Of a stretch of DNA of 64,000 nt, positions 9,338 through 18,552 are shown piece after piece; positions within the stretch are counted from its first letter, which is position 1; each line of letters begins with the position of its first letter. The stretch covers positions 2,170,001 through 2,234,000 of the forward strand of contig NC_088937.1 in NCBI RefSeq assembly GCF_033473495.1, read 5' to 3'. Position numbers and translations under genes: made by a program. The notes under the pieces are model-generated. The model had not been told where the DNA came from. It did no database searches and saw only the letters and a program-made list of their open reading frames with translations. Source of the stretch: Cercospora beticola. Its lineage: Eukaryota > Ascomycota > Dothideomycetes > Mycosphaerellales > Mycosphaerellaceae.

Positions 9338-11035
9338 CTATTGCTCTTCGTCCACCCAGCCAAGTCGCTGTCCCATCTTGACCTTCATGCCTTTCTCGAT
9401 ACCCCACTGCCAGCCACCTTTTCTGTTCACTTCAGTTCCCATGAATCCTTCGTCCAGTGTCGGTCTTCTCCCCTTAGGTGCCTCGAAAACCATAACAATT
9501 GTACTTCCGAGCTGGAAGCCACCCATTTCTTCACCTCTCCTAAGAGCATGTCCTCCTAGTACAGGGCTGGCACTTTCATACGTAGCTTCCGCATATCCGG
9601 AATATGGCTCGCCGCGCTCCTGAGCCTCCTCGGCAGCCTTGTCGGCAAGAGTGTCAGTGAGCAAGCTGTTCGTCCTCAATTCTTTGTCAAAGTTGATCAC
9701 AATAGAGCCAACATTGGTCGCGCCTACAGGCGTGTAGCTGAAGAAGCCATACTTCCATCGACCAAGCAAGACGACGCGCTCGTTCAAAGTGAAGAGACCT
9801 GGCAAGGATCTGACCAGGTATGGGCTGACGCTGTAGAGTTCTCCAGCAAAGTGACGCCTACTTTCCACAACCCAGGAAACCGGCGAGTGGAAGCGATGGT
9901 AGTCGCCAGGCGCGAGATAAACAACGCAGTAGTACAGCGCCGTTGGCGTTTCCGGTCTATCGGGATAGTACCACGGCCGAGGAGCAGCGGGTCCAGTCGC
10001 GAGTTCCTTGGCAACTTCCCGCTCTGAAGAAGTCGATGACTTGGTTGATTGATCCGAGAGACTTACAGGCGGAGGAACGTCTCTTGTTCCTCCCTCTCTG
10101 GCTTGAGGATCCGCGTTGGCTGCATCCTTGACGCGTGGTTTCTTCCACCAGCTGCGGCCTTGTTTCCCTGCAGCAGCGCCAGAAAGCAAGTTGGGAAGCG
10201 TGTATGATATGCCATTGACTCGCGCAAACTCTTCATCCTCTCGGATGACCTCTTCCTCACCCTGTTTCCCTCGATTGGGCGAAGTTGAAGGGGCATCCTT
10301 TGAGCCCGCGACATTGCTGCTGGTTTGTGCTCCACTAGCGGGCTGTTGTCCTAGTAGAGCATCTACGCTGTATGTGACGCCCTTGACTTGCTCCACCTCG
10401 CCATGCTCGATAAGACCAAACTGCACCACTTTGCCATCTGCGGGCGACAGCAGCGCGTTGGGATGTGGGTCTAATGGCCGCACCCCAGGCTTCAGTGTCC
10501 GGTAGAAGAACTCTGATAGATTTCTGTATTTGTGGAGATCTGGCTCGCTTATCTCATCGAAGTTGACACCAAATATCCAGCCATATAGCTTGAAGCCGGG
10601 CACTCGCAGATAGTATGGGATATCAATACTGTTCATCCACCCCCACCACCGACTCAGCGCCTTGAGCGGAATGGTGCTCATGATCTGTACCGTCCATGGT
10701 CCTGAGGGGCGAATCCGTTCGCGACGCTTGGGCTTGCCTACGTCTCCCGGGTCATCCTCTGTCGACTCTTCTATCCTCCTTCGCTCGCGCTCATTGATTC
10801 TGTACAGTTGAAAAGCACCAAGGAAGACGACGCCGAGGCCAATGGGGATCGGCTTCCACACCACGGGCGTCGAGTTCCAAGCATCGCGTAGTCGCGAGCT
10901 GAAGGAGGACTTACGATGCTGTTGGCGGTGCTTGTACGTGCGCGAGAATGATCGGACTTGGTGTTGCTGGCGTGATCGTGGCGTGAATGTCCGAAGCAGG
11001 ACTTGCGAAGTGCCTGCCGTGGGGAGAGGTCGCAT
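9338..11035 (-). CDS. PSD1: Phosphatidylserine decarboxylase proenzyme, mitochondrial (Psd1)
   Basis: Converts phosphatidylserine to phosphatidylethanolamine in the mitochondrial inner membrane. The N-terminus from the ATG at 11035 (MRPLPTAGTSQVLLRTFTPR) is basic and Ser/Arg-rich, a typical targeting sequence. A transmembrane segment follows (WKPIPIGLGVVFLGAFQLY, about 60-80). The catalytic domain contains LSPADGKVVQFG and FSYTPVGATNVGSI. The LGST self-cleavage site is at about residues 509-512 of 565, where the new N-terminal Ser becomes the pyruvoyl group. A low-complexity insertion of about 130 residues (about 250-380) separates the first part of the domain from the rest, as is common in fungal Psd1. 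The frame extends in-frame to 11089, but the ATG at 11035 gives a better presequence. Divergent from the Herp-like gene. Confidence 0.95.
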   Translation of the reverse strand: MRPLPTAGTSQVLLRTFTPRSRQQHQVRSFSRTYKHRQQHRKSSFSSRLRDAWNSTPVVWKPIPIGLGVVFLGAFQLYRINERERRRIEESTEDDPGDVGKPKRRERIRPSGPWTVQIMSTIPLKALSRWWGWMNSIDIPYYLRVPGFKLYGWIFGVNFDEISEPDLHKYRNLSEFFYRTLKPGVRPLDPHPNALLSPADGKVVQFGLIEHGEVEQVKGVTYSVDALLGQQPASGAQTSSNVAGSKDAPSTSPNRGKQGEEEVIREDEEFARVNGISYTLPNLLSGAAAGKQGRSWWKKPRVKDAANADPQAREGGTRDVPPPVSLSDQSTKSSTSSEREVAKELATGPAAPRPWYYPDRPETPTALYYCVVYLAPGDYHRFHSPVSWVVESRRHFAGELYSVSPYLVRSLPGLFTLNERVVLLGRWKYGFFSYTPVGATNVGSIVINFDKELRTNSLLTDTLADKAAEEAQERGEPYSGYAEATYESASPVLGGHALRRGEEMGGFQLGSTIVMVFEAPKGRRPTLDEGFMGTEVNRKGGWQWGIEKGMKVKMGQRLGWVDEEQ

Positions 11036-11369
11036 GGTCGGAGGTCGGCGATGTATCACCTTACATGTTAGAAGGAGTGATGGTGACACGCTTCTCCCAC
11101 GGAGCTTGAGAGGAGTGTGGTTGTCGGCAAGAAGGGTGAAGGGCAGAGGAATGACGACAGTGGGCGGCAGGGACCTCGACTAAGCTTCGCGCCGTGCATG
11201 AAGCCACGCGAGTGAACAGAACACCTGGAAGCTCACAGAAAGTCGCCGTTGCACAGAGCACACTCTCCAACCGGCGACGTGTTGCACGCGCGTACGACTG
11301 CTTGACACTCCCACACCCACCATGAACAGACATCGATAGCGATATACAAGCCCGTACCCATCATCCGCA
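11036..11369. promoter_or_regulatory. Divergent promoter between PSD1 and the Herp-like gene
   Basis: 334 bp between start codons, GC-rich with no TATA, as expected for housekeeping genes. An on-strand GTAAGG at about 11060 could be a 5'-UTR donor for PSD1. No sequence-specific site can be assigned. Confidence 0.4.
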
Positions 11370-13649
11370 ATGGCGCCTCCCGCAGACCCGCCCACGACCA
11401 TCACTCTGCGCATCAAAGTGCCGCCGGGACACATTGAGGGCGGCCTCGATGAGTTCATGCTGGGGACTGAAGTGCCAGTGATTGCACGCATTGGCGAAGT
11501 TCGCGAGCGCATTCAGCGCGTTGTTCCGTCCAATCCAGCTCCCGAGCGACAACGACTGCTATATGGAGGAAGAGCACTAGTCGACAACGAGCAAACACTG
11601 GCTGAGGCGCTGAATATTAGAAGAGATCCTACACAAACAGAATATGTGGTGCATCTCCTGGTCAAGGGCGATGGGACAGCAACAGCGCCATTGCCCCAGA
11701 GACGAGGCTTGAGCACACAAGGCAGAGCGAGCCCAGCACAGACAGGACTGCCCACTGCTCCTCCAAATGATAATGCCCAGCAGCCAGGACACGTGCATCT
11801 CCCACACGACATTCAGGCTCATCACAATCATCTGCATCATCAGAATGTGCTCCAGCATCACCAACAGCAGCATGCGGCCATGTTGGCCCAGCAGCAGCAG
11901 CAGCATCTCCCTCACCATATGCATCACCTTGGTCAATTCGGCACTGGTCCAGGCCCCGAAGTGTTTGGCCGCTTTGGCATGCAGCCAATGCCATTTGCAG
12001 GCGGAGTTGCAATGGCACCTGGAATCCCGCATGTACATCCGCCTCCACCTCCAGGTCCACTAACCGGGCTACCACCAGGACCGCATCCCAATGCTCAGCA
12101 TGCACCCAACCCAGCTGCAGCCCAGGCACAGTCAACCACAGATAGTGCCGCGGAGTCGCATTCTGCACCTACCCTGGGTCCTGACGCTCAAGCCGATGCT
12201 CAGCAGCGAAGCGCTTCTCAGCCTCCACCCCGACCAAGAGGCCAGGGAATGATTCTCGAGGGTAGAGGACCTAATGGAGAACGGTTTCACATTCAGCAAC
12301 ACATTCAGCTTGGACCACAAGCGATTGTTCCAAACGGACTAGGCCTTCCTCCTATGCCTCATGCTCATCAGCAGCAACCGCTCAGGAACGTACCTTCCGC
12401 CCTGGACCGAGCTCGTGGCAACGTAGCTGAGATGCGTCGCATGCTAGTCGAGCTCCGTGCACTTGATGTAGCGACCGACGAACAGCGAGATCGGATCAAT
12501 ATTATCCAGCAACGCATACAAGACGTCAACAACTACATCGATCCCTTTAACCTTGGCGGCTTCAACGCGACTGCAACGAGAGCGGCAAACACCGCACAGG
12601 GTGTCCCAATGCCTCGTGCCAGCTCACAGCCAGCTCATGCACCGATGGATATGCCTCGTTCATCATCCACACAACAGCCTTCGTCATTTACAAGTTCGCC
12701 ATCCGATGTCCGCTGCTACCTGCTCTCGTCACCTTCGGGACCGCACGCGTTGTTGTTGTCCCCTGAGTTCGGAGCTTACACGACTCCGAATTATGGCTTG
12801 CAACCAACGCCAACGACACAGGCAACTACAGCAAGCGCACATCAAAATGCTCCCCTGGGCAATCAAGACCAAGCTGTTGCAGCAGCAGCGGCAGCACCAC
12901 CACAAGTCGCACCCGCTCAGCCTCCAGTCGCCCAACAGGACGGCCTGGGAGTATTCGGTGCTGGACTGATCAATCACATGTGGCTTTTGATGCGTGTCCT
13001 GATATTCGCGTACTTCATTTTGGGAGCAAATTTGGGCTGGCAACGACCTCTGGCACTCGTTGCTATCGCGATCGGCTTTTGGCTACTGAGACAAGGCCCA
13101 CTAGCCGAAGGAGGTGTGCTACGACGCTGGTGGGATGGCATCGTGAATCAAAATCCACGTGCACAGCCCGCCGGTGCGGTTGGTCAGCAGCAAGGTCAAG
13201 AAGGTGCTGGAGCATTGAGACCAGGTCAGATGCCGACGCCTGCACAAGTCGCACAGCGGATACTCGAAGAAGACCGACAGCAACGCAATAACAGGTTAGC
13301 TTGGATTCGAGAACAAATTCGACCTGCAGAACGAGCTGTAGCGCTTCTCGTCGCCAGCTTGTGGCCTGGCGTTGGAGAAGCTTATGTGCGAGCTCTAGAA
13401 GCAGAGGAGAGGAGGAGGATTGAAGAAGAGATTGCTGCAAGGAGGAGAGAGGAGGAAGAGCGTCAGAAGCGGGAAGAGGACGAGAAGAAGAGGGCGGAAG
13501 ATGCAGCAGAAGCATCGAGCACTGTAGCTAAGGACGGCAGTGAGGCCGGTGCTTCTCCGATACCGACTGTGCCAGATTCGAGTGAGACAGCTGGCGGGAT
13601 CGAAAAGAAAGGAGATCACTCAGCGGGGTCTCCTACCGCAACAGCATAG
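11370..13649 (+). CDS. Ubiquitin-like domain ER membrane protein, Herp/Usa1-like
   Basis: 759 aa. An N-terminal ubiquitin-like fold (about 8-96) has core motifs QRLLYGGRALVDNEQTLAEA and YVVHLLVKGDG. Next comes a very long His/Gln/Pro-rich region (about 130-330; HHQQQHAAMLAQQQQQHLPH is representative). A conserved segment, CYLLSSPSGPHALLLSPEFG, lies at about 450-470. Two hydrophobic segments at about 535-555 and 560-577 (MRVLIFAYFILGANLGW; PLALVAIAIGFWLL) form a membrane hairpin. A C-terminal charged coiled coil (EEERRRIEEEIAARRREEEE region) follows. This order matches Herp in animals and Usa1 in yeast, which scaffold the Hrd1 ERAD ubiquitin ligase. The role in ERAD is inferred from architecture; a Dsc-complex UBL protein is the alternative. 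Confidence 0.7.
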   Translation: MAPPADPPTTITLRIKVPPGHIEGGLDEFMLGTEVPVIARIGEVRERIQRVVPSNPAPERQRLLYGGRALVDNEQTLAEALNIRRDPTQTEYVVHLLVKGDGTATAPLPQRRGLSTQGRASPAQTGLPTAPPNDNAQQPGHVHLPHDIQAHHNHLHHQNVLQHHQQQHAAMLAQQQQQHLPHHMHHLGQFGTGPGPEVFGRFGMQPMPFAGGVAMAPGIPHVHPPPPPGPLTGLPPGPHPNAQHAPNPAAAQAQSTTDSAAESHSAPTLGPDAQADAQQRSASQPPPRPRGQGMILEGRGPNGERFHIQQHIQLGPQAIVPNGLGLPPMPHAHQQQPLRNVPSALDRARGNVAEMRRMLVELRALDVATDEQRDRINIIQQRIQDVNNYIDPFNLGGFNATATRAANTAQGVPMPRASSQPAHAPMDMPRSSSTQQPSSFTSSPSDVRCYLLSSPSGPHALLLSPEFGAYTTPNYGLQPTPTTQATTASAHQNAPLGNQDQAVAAAAAAPPQVAPAQPPVAQQDGLGVFGAGLINHMWLLMRVLIFAYFILGANLGWQRPLALVAIAIGFWLLRQGPLAEGGVLRRWWDGIVNQNPRAQPAGAVGQQQGQEGAGALRPGQMPTPAQVAQRILEEDRQQRNNRLAWIREQIRPAERAVALLVASLWPGVGEAYVRALEAEERRRIEEEIAARRREEEERQKREEDEKKRAEDAAEASSTVAKDGSEAGASPIPTVPDSSETAGGIEKKGDHSAGSPTATA

Positions 13650-13901
13650 CACGAGCATTTCTGACGAAATTCATGATTAGAGTGATCATCATAATTCCAA
13701 GAACTATCCAAGCAAGCTTCACTGCTAAGCAATACTTGTTTCAAATGCTGTCTGCTGGGCAGCTTTTCCTACTCGACACGTATTGGCCATATGCCTGTCA
13801 TGTCCGTCTGTTGATTCGCTATACTTTATAGCTCGCTCCAGGACGAATTTTGCCAGTTCACAATCTGGCTCGGTACTGAGGACCATCCATAGTCATCAAC
13901 C

Positions 13902-14710
13902 CTATGCCATGGGCAAATCTGCATCGCTCCAAGCGTCATCTGGATCCTCTGACTCCTCCTTCACAACCACATGCAGAACAAACGAGCAATTCCCCTTTAT
14001 ACGGTTGAAGAATACATCGATCCATTCATGCGTCAGCTCCATCAAGTGGAGCAAACTAATATTCAAGTTCGCTGGAACAGCGTACGCTGGGGAAACCTGA
14101 GCTCCTTTCCTCGATGAGGAGGCACGTACCCTCACAGTTAGACCGCCTTCTGTGTAGACATGGATTGTCCTTGATAGATCGCAGGCGGCTGCTGCTGGCA
14201 GAGATGCGCCGTTGAGGTATTTTCCTTCGAGTTGAGCGTCGATGGACCACGAGATCTTTCTAGGATCATCGCGATCAGTTTTGTTAACGTGAAGAAACTT
14301 GAACACTTTTGGCGTCTGAGGAAGAGTGCGGATACTGCGTGGTCCTTTGCCGGCGGGAACGTAGGCAATTTGTTGGACAGTCACTTCCTGATCGAATTTT
14401 GGTTGTCTCAAGCAGAAATTGAAGGTCTGATTGACGCGTCGAAGGACGACTATCTCCCTTCCGTCCATGAACTCAGCGATGTTCTCGAGAAGCTCGAAGA
14501 TTCCGAAGACTTTGGTGGCAGTGGTGACGATGATGTCTTCTTGAGCTGTGGTCGCTGAGTCCTTGCCGGCGTCTGAGAGCAGTCAGTTTGGCTCATTCCC
14601 TACCATTCACATTCGTGTCACGCACTTGCGCCTTGCACGATTTGGCCGTTTTTGATCAGAAGTCTCCCTTCTTGGTACTTTTTGGCGCGCCAGCCATATT
14701 CACGAGCCAT
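13902..14710 (-). CDS. F-box-like domain protein
   Basis: Two exons: 14710-14626 and 14572-13902, with a 52-nt intron (GTGCGT donor, AACTGACTG branch, CTCTCAG acceptor). Without splicing the start would be missed. Exon 1 encodes MAREYGWRAKKYQEGRLLIK. Exon 2 enters an F-box-like motif, VFGIFELLENIAEFMDGREI followed by VVLRRVNQTFNFCL. The 251-aa protein then has no recognised substrate domain; the C-terminal part is predicted to be beta-rich and ends in an acidic tail (EESEDPDDAWSDADLP). F-box proteins recruit substrates to SCF ubiquitin ligases. This short F-box-like type is expanded in plant-associated Dothideomycetes (family knowledge). Three further LPxELR-type genes lie at 16.1-18.6 kb. 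Confidence 0.65.
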
Positions 14711-15240
14711 ATGATTCTCAGCGTGTTCTGGTTCGGTGTTACTGTGGGCGAGTGTGGATTAGGCGATGGGCCTGGGAAAGCTCCCAAAGTGGTTGAATCT
14801 GGTGCTGCACGCAGGTCAAGTTGAGTTGCCGGCGATGTTGAAGTTGAAGTACGAACTCAAGTGAGGGCGCTCTAACCGTGTTTGCTAGATTGACAATGCC
14901 AAACAAATCTGAGAGTGCATCAGCTGGGCTTCGTGGGCCACTACCAACGAGAAGTTTCAACAGGAGGGAATTGTTTGGCCAGCGCATGTTCAAATGCCTG
15001 CTCATCATGGTGGGCATTCAAGTATCATTCGGGTATCCCATTTCAGGTCGTAAATCAGAAAGCAAGCCTCGCTGAACTTTGACGATCGGATTTCTGGCGT
15101 AGCTACATGCGCATCTGTCTCTTTACAGCACGCTATAGCATGAACCAATGCATGACATGACAATGTGCCACCAGCAGCCAGCTGGTTGAAGACGCCTTTT
15201 CCCACCATCGCCGCAAAGAAACTCCCAGCAGCGCACACCT
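14711..15240. other. Intergenic, no gene seen
   Basis: 5' region of the F-box-like gene and 3' region of RPS18. A minus-strand frame at 14739-15017 has no features. Confidence 0.5.
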
Positions 15241-15918
15241 TTAACCCTTCTTCTTGCTGACACCGACGGTTCTGCCGCGGCGACCGGTGGTCTTGGAGTG
15301 CTGTCCACGGACACGGAGACCCCAGTAGTGACGCAGACCCCTGTGGGCGCGGATCTTCTTCAGTCTCTCCAAATCATCACGGAGCTTGCTGTCGACACCG
15401 TTGGCGAGCACCTGGAAGTCCTTGCCGTCGACAATGTCGCGCTGCCTGTTGAGGAACCAGGTTGGGATCTTGTACTGGGTTGGGTTCTGGAGGATCGTGA
15501 CAATGCGCTCGAGTTCTTCGGAGGTAAGCTCGCCGGCGCTGCAGAAAAAATGTTAGTATGTGGCCATGATGCGGTTTGCTCGATAATCGGGATGGATATT
15601 CGGTGCGTCGTGCGCTATTGTGGTGTCGTGGGAATCGTACCGCTTGTTGAGGTCGACATCGGCCTTCTTGCAGACCAAGTTGCTGTATCGGCGACCGACA
15701 CCCTTGATCTTGGTCATGGCGTACATGACCTTCTCCTTGCCATCGACCTGCACATTGTCCGTTAGTTTCCATCGCGATCGCCCTCATGTCCATTTCTTCC
15801 TCCAAGACTCGTGACCAGGATTTCGTCGCAGGTCCGCGGGACGGTGGGTACGCACGTTGGTGTTGAGGAGACGCAAGATGAACTGGAAGTTCGACTTCTC
15901 GCCGGTTACGAGAGACAT
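15241..15918 (-). CDS. RPS18: 40S ribosomal protein S18 (uS13)
   Basis: Three exons: 15918-15856, 15747-15641 and 15538-15241. Exon 1 encodes [21 protein letters not shown]. Exon 2 encodes [20 protein letters not shown] and onward to [10 protein letters not shown]. Exon 3 runs from [19 protein letters not shown] through [20 protein letters not shown] to [11 protein letters not shown]. The protein is 155 aa, the family length, and collinear with eukaryotic S18. uS13 sits in the head of the small subunit and contacts the P-site tRNA and the large subunit. The second intron, about 100 nt, is longer than most here. The gene is divergent from the first 2EXR-type gene, with starts as close as 148 bp. 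Confidence 0.95.
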
Positions 15919-16066
15919 CTTGGGCGGTTGGCGCTGGGCGTGGATGTCTTGCCGTGTTCACGAGAGCATTCGAAGTGAGGCGCTTGCCAGATTTCAAAAC
16001 CAGTGCGGGCTGCGGCTCTTGGCGCGGGTGCCTGGCGCGGAAAGTTTCTGCCTGACAACATCGACT

Positions 16067-16942
16067 ATGACCGAGTTCTACCGCTGCCCGCTGAATAATG
16101 GACATCGCGCCCTTTCACCCCTGCACGACAGTACAAGAAGTTCAGACGACAAGAGAAATACTGAGGGAGCTGCAGGTACCTCTGAAATATGTGACGTGAA
16201 ATCTCATCGGGCTGTGAGCCTCGCAATGTCTCGACTTCTACAGCTGCCAAAAGAGCTGCGTCTACAGATCTACGAAGATGTCTTCGACCTCGAGCTTCCG
16301 TCAAGCACGGCGATGAGAGACTTCCTTGATAAATTCGTCGATGGAGGCTCATTGAAGGCTGGTCCGATCATCATCGGCGGTCCGCCAGCCAGACCATGGA
16401 ATTGTCGACCCGATCCTTACCACCCAACTCTGCTGCAAGTCTCGAGCAGCATCAGACGAGAAGCGCTGCCGCTATTCTACCTAAGCAGAGTGGTCGTGTT
16501 ACTTTTAAGATATCGAGAAGGACGAGTGCAAGTTCAGCATTGGGTCAACATGTTTCGCCAGAATCCAGTTGTTGCCGAACGAGTTGAACACATCTCGATT
16601 CAATATTTCGAGGATCCGCACAGGTCCACTGCGGTCTTGTTTGATCGCAAAGACCTGGAGATCTTGAACAGCTCTTGGTTGCTGCATCCCTTGACCAACA
16701 ACTCTTTCATCCTCTTAGACCAACTTGACAGCATTATGGCGACTGCACGGGCTGCCAACGGGAACAATACCACTGCTAGTGTCGAAGCTGTAAGACAAAT
16801 GGTCAATGTCATGACGCGGTTCGTGGACCGGTCGACACTACGCTGCCATAGCATGGCAAATCTGCGACTTCATGGCTATTCTGATTTCAGTCAGCGCTTC
16901 GAAATAATTCGGCTCTTGTACAATACGCAACTCTTGGCGTAG
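16067..16942 (+). CDS. 2EXR/F-box-like protein, tandem copy 1
   Basis: A fungal family protein with an N-terminal F-box-like/2EXR helix motif (LLQLPKELRLQIYEDVFDLE). After a variable loop comes the family landmark LLQVSSSIRREALPLFYLSR, where most members have a CRQIR..ALPLFY motif. The rest is a helix-rich domain with no catalytic residues. The start is uncertain: the ATG at 16067 gives 291 aa with a polar leader, and the ATG at 16226 (MSRLLQLPKEL) starts right at the motif, as most family members do. The frame is open further left into the RPS18 5' region. It is first of three same-strand paralogs. The molecular role is unknown; the F-box-like start suggests a link to ubiquitin ligases, which is inference. 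Confidence 0.65.
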   Translation: MTEFYRCPLNNGHRALSPLHDSTRSSDDKRNTEGAAGTSEICDVKSHRAVSLAMSRLLQLPKELRLQIYEDVFDLELPSSTAMRDFLDKFVDGGSLKAGPIIIGGPPARPWNCRPDPYHPTLLQVSSSIRREALPLFYLSRVVVLLLRYREGRVQVQHWVNMFRQNPVVAERVEHISIQYFEDPHRSTAVLFDRKDLEILNSSWLLHPLTNNSFILLDQLDSIMATARAANGNNTTASVEAVRQMVNVMTRFVDRSTLRCHSMANLRLHGYSDFSQRFEIIRLLYNTQLLA

Positions 16943-17263
16943 ATCTCATGCTTCGAAATCATCAGTTTCATCTCGCAAGATGTCGATACAAAGAGTACGT
17001 CGTGATACCAGCACTTCAACAATGCCAGCTTGCGAATTCTACTTTAAAGTCTCGACTTCAACGTGCGTCCATGTCTCAGCTCTACCTATACCTCCACCAG
17101 ACGCGCCAAGAATGTCGCTCTCCGAACGAGGCTTAGTGCGAGGCTGTAAGGCACAGCACATCATGGTGAGGTCGACCGCCACATTGGACACGACGCGCAC
17201 TTGTGACTCTGCCGCTCTTATTGCACATACGCTCGATTCGCCTGTGGCATGTAAAGTCTGCGC
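16943..17263. other. Short spacer between tandem copies 1 and 2
   Basis: 321 bp with overlapping short frames but no start-to-stop frame of interest. It presumably contains the 3' end of copy 1 and the promoter of copy 2. Confidence 0.4.
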
Positions 17264-17860
17264 ATGGAAGCATCACATTTCCTCAATCTTCCGACCGAGC
17301 TTAGGCTAGTGATTCTCGAACACCTTCTCGCAGATACGAATACTCTGGCAATTGGCGGCTACTACGCGCCTTCGTTTATTCCATCTTCTACGCCTCCAGC
17401 CGTCTTCAGCAGCGATATTACACAGAAGACTCAAGCTTTACAGCCCGCGATAAGCCTTACAAGCCGACAGTTGAGAGAAGAGTCCTTGCCGATCTTTTAC
17501 CGCCAGAACCGATTTCTGCTTGCGTTGCACTACCGGCGAGCCAGATCAGAGGTCGTCAACTGGATTGAGTCAGTTGCGTCAAATGCCAGCATTGCGGAGA
17601 ATTTGTGGAAAGTCACAGTAAAGCATCGTTTCGGCATCCTGGACTACAGAGGCACCATTGATTTCGACTTCCAGCATTTCAGCATTCTTGGCCCAGAGTT
17701 GTGGTTCAATTCGATCCCACCTTTGTATATCAAAGAAGTGAAGGACATCATCGAGCGAGCACGGCAGCAGAACTTCTCTAAAGGACTTCACGACTCTGGA
17801 GAGCTGCGGATCGAGACTTTGCGACAGCTTGTCGAAGTGCTTGGTGTGGTTATAGATTGA
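17264..17860 (+). CDS. 2EXR/F-box-like protein, tandem copy 2
   Basis: 198 aa starting directly at the family motif: FLNLPTELRLVILEHLLADT, then the landmark AISLTSRQLREESLPIFYRQ at about 65-85. The C-terminal half is helical and ends LRQLVEVLGVVID. The TGA stop (17858-17860) is followed after two bases by the ATG of copy 3. That spacing is almost zero for fungal genes and leaves no room for a separate terminator and promoter. Either the two share one transcript, or an unrecognised splice joins them. Copies 1-3 clearly share the motif order but are strongly diverged. Confidence 0.65.
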   Translation: MEASHFLNLPTELRLVILEHLLADTNTLAIGGYYAPSFIPSSTPPAVFSSDITQKTQALQPAISLTSRQLREESLPIFYRQNRFLLALHYRRARSEVVNWIESVASNASIAENLWKVTVKHRFGILDYRGTIDFDFQHFSILGPELWFNSIPPLYIKEVKDIIERARQQNFSKGLHDSGELRIETLRQLVEVLGVVID

Positions 17861-17862
17861 GC

Positions 17863-18552
17863 ATGGCGAGCGCAGAAGCATACATGGCCAGCCTGAATGC
17901 CTCCTTATATCCATCTGCTCGCCAGGCCAACTCTTCCTCGACGTTTTCGTCTGTAATACCCGATGGCCGCGATCCCTCACCATCAAGCATTGTCAGCGAA
18001 CCCAAAGGCAAATGCCATCTCCTGGATCTCCCAAAAGAGCTACGTCTCTTGATCTGGGAACGCTACCTTCAAACAGTACCTACACTGGTCAAACTCGAGC
18101 AATACCACTTTGTCTACAAGTCCCGAAGATACTGGCAACCTTTGCTAAGTCTAGCGAACCGCCAAATCCGAAGTGAGCTTCTCCCGCTATTCTATCGCCG
18201 CTGCAGATTCCATTTACAAGGGTTCAACGAAGATGGCGACTGTGAAGTCGAGTTGTTTCTTAACAGGACTCTTTCATATCAAGCGCTACATCAGAACATG
18301 AGAATTGTGGTAATACACGGTTTTATTCTGCATTCTGGTCGCTGGCTAGGAGAATTTGATCTCGGAAAATTTACGTTGAACGTTGATAGGCATTGGAAAC
18401 ATTCCATGGAGGGCGAGTATAGTGGTATGATTGAGGACTTGGAAGCTATTTTCCTGTGGGCTTCGCAGGCGGTCAGCCCGACGGATTCAAGAGAGCCGGT
18501 TTTGCGCCGATTGCTGAATGTCATGAGGGCACGCGGGGTGTTCTTGTGGTGA
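17863..18552 (+). CDS. 2EXR/F-box-like protein, tandem copy 3
   Basis: 229 aa from the first ATG at 17863. A Ser-rich leader of about 45 residues precedes LLDLPKELRLLIWERYLQTV. The family landmark LLSLANRQIRSELLPLFYRR follows at about 95-115, then a mixed helix/strand C-terminal region ending LLNVMRARGVFLW. It begins two bases after the stop of copy 2. A later in-frame ATG at 17884 is an alternative start. No catalytic motif is visible and the function is unknown. Confidence 0.65.
   Translation: MASAEAYMASLNASLYPSARQANSSSTFSSVIPDGRDPSPSSIVSEPKGKCHLLDLPKELRLLIWERYLQTVPTLVKLEQYHFVYKSRRYWQPLLSLANRQIRSELLPLFYRRCRFHLQGFNEDGDCEVELFLNRTLSYQALHQNMRIVVIHGFILHSGRWLGEFDLGKFTLNVDRHWKHSMEGEYSGMIEDLEAIFLWASQAVSPTDSREPVLRRLLNVMRARGVFLW

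Noticed and set aside
13395..13619. Minus-strand frame within the Herp-like C-terminus
   Set aside because: It is antisense to the charged coiled-coil coding region and is a composition shadow.
15377..16105. Minus-strand ORF of 242 codons
   Set aside because: It overlaps RPS18 exons in another frame and introns; the spliced RPS18 explains the conservation.
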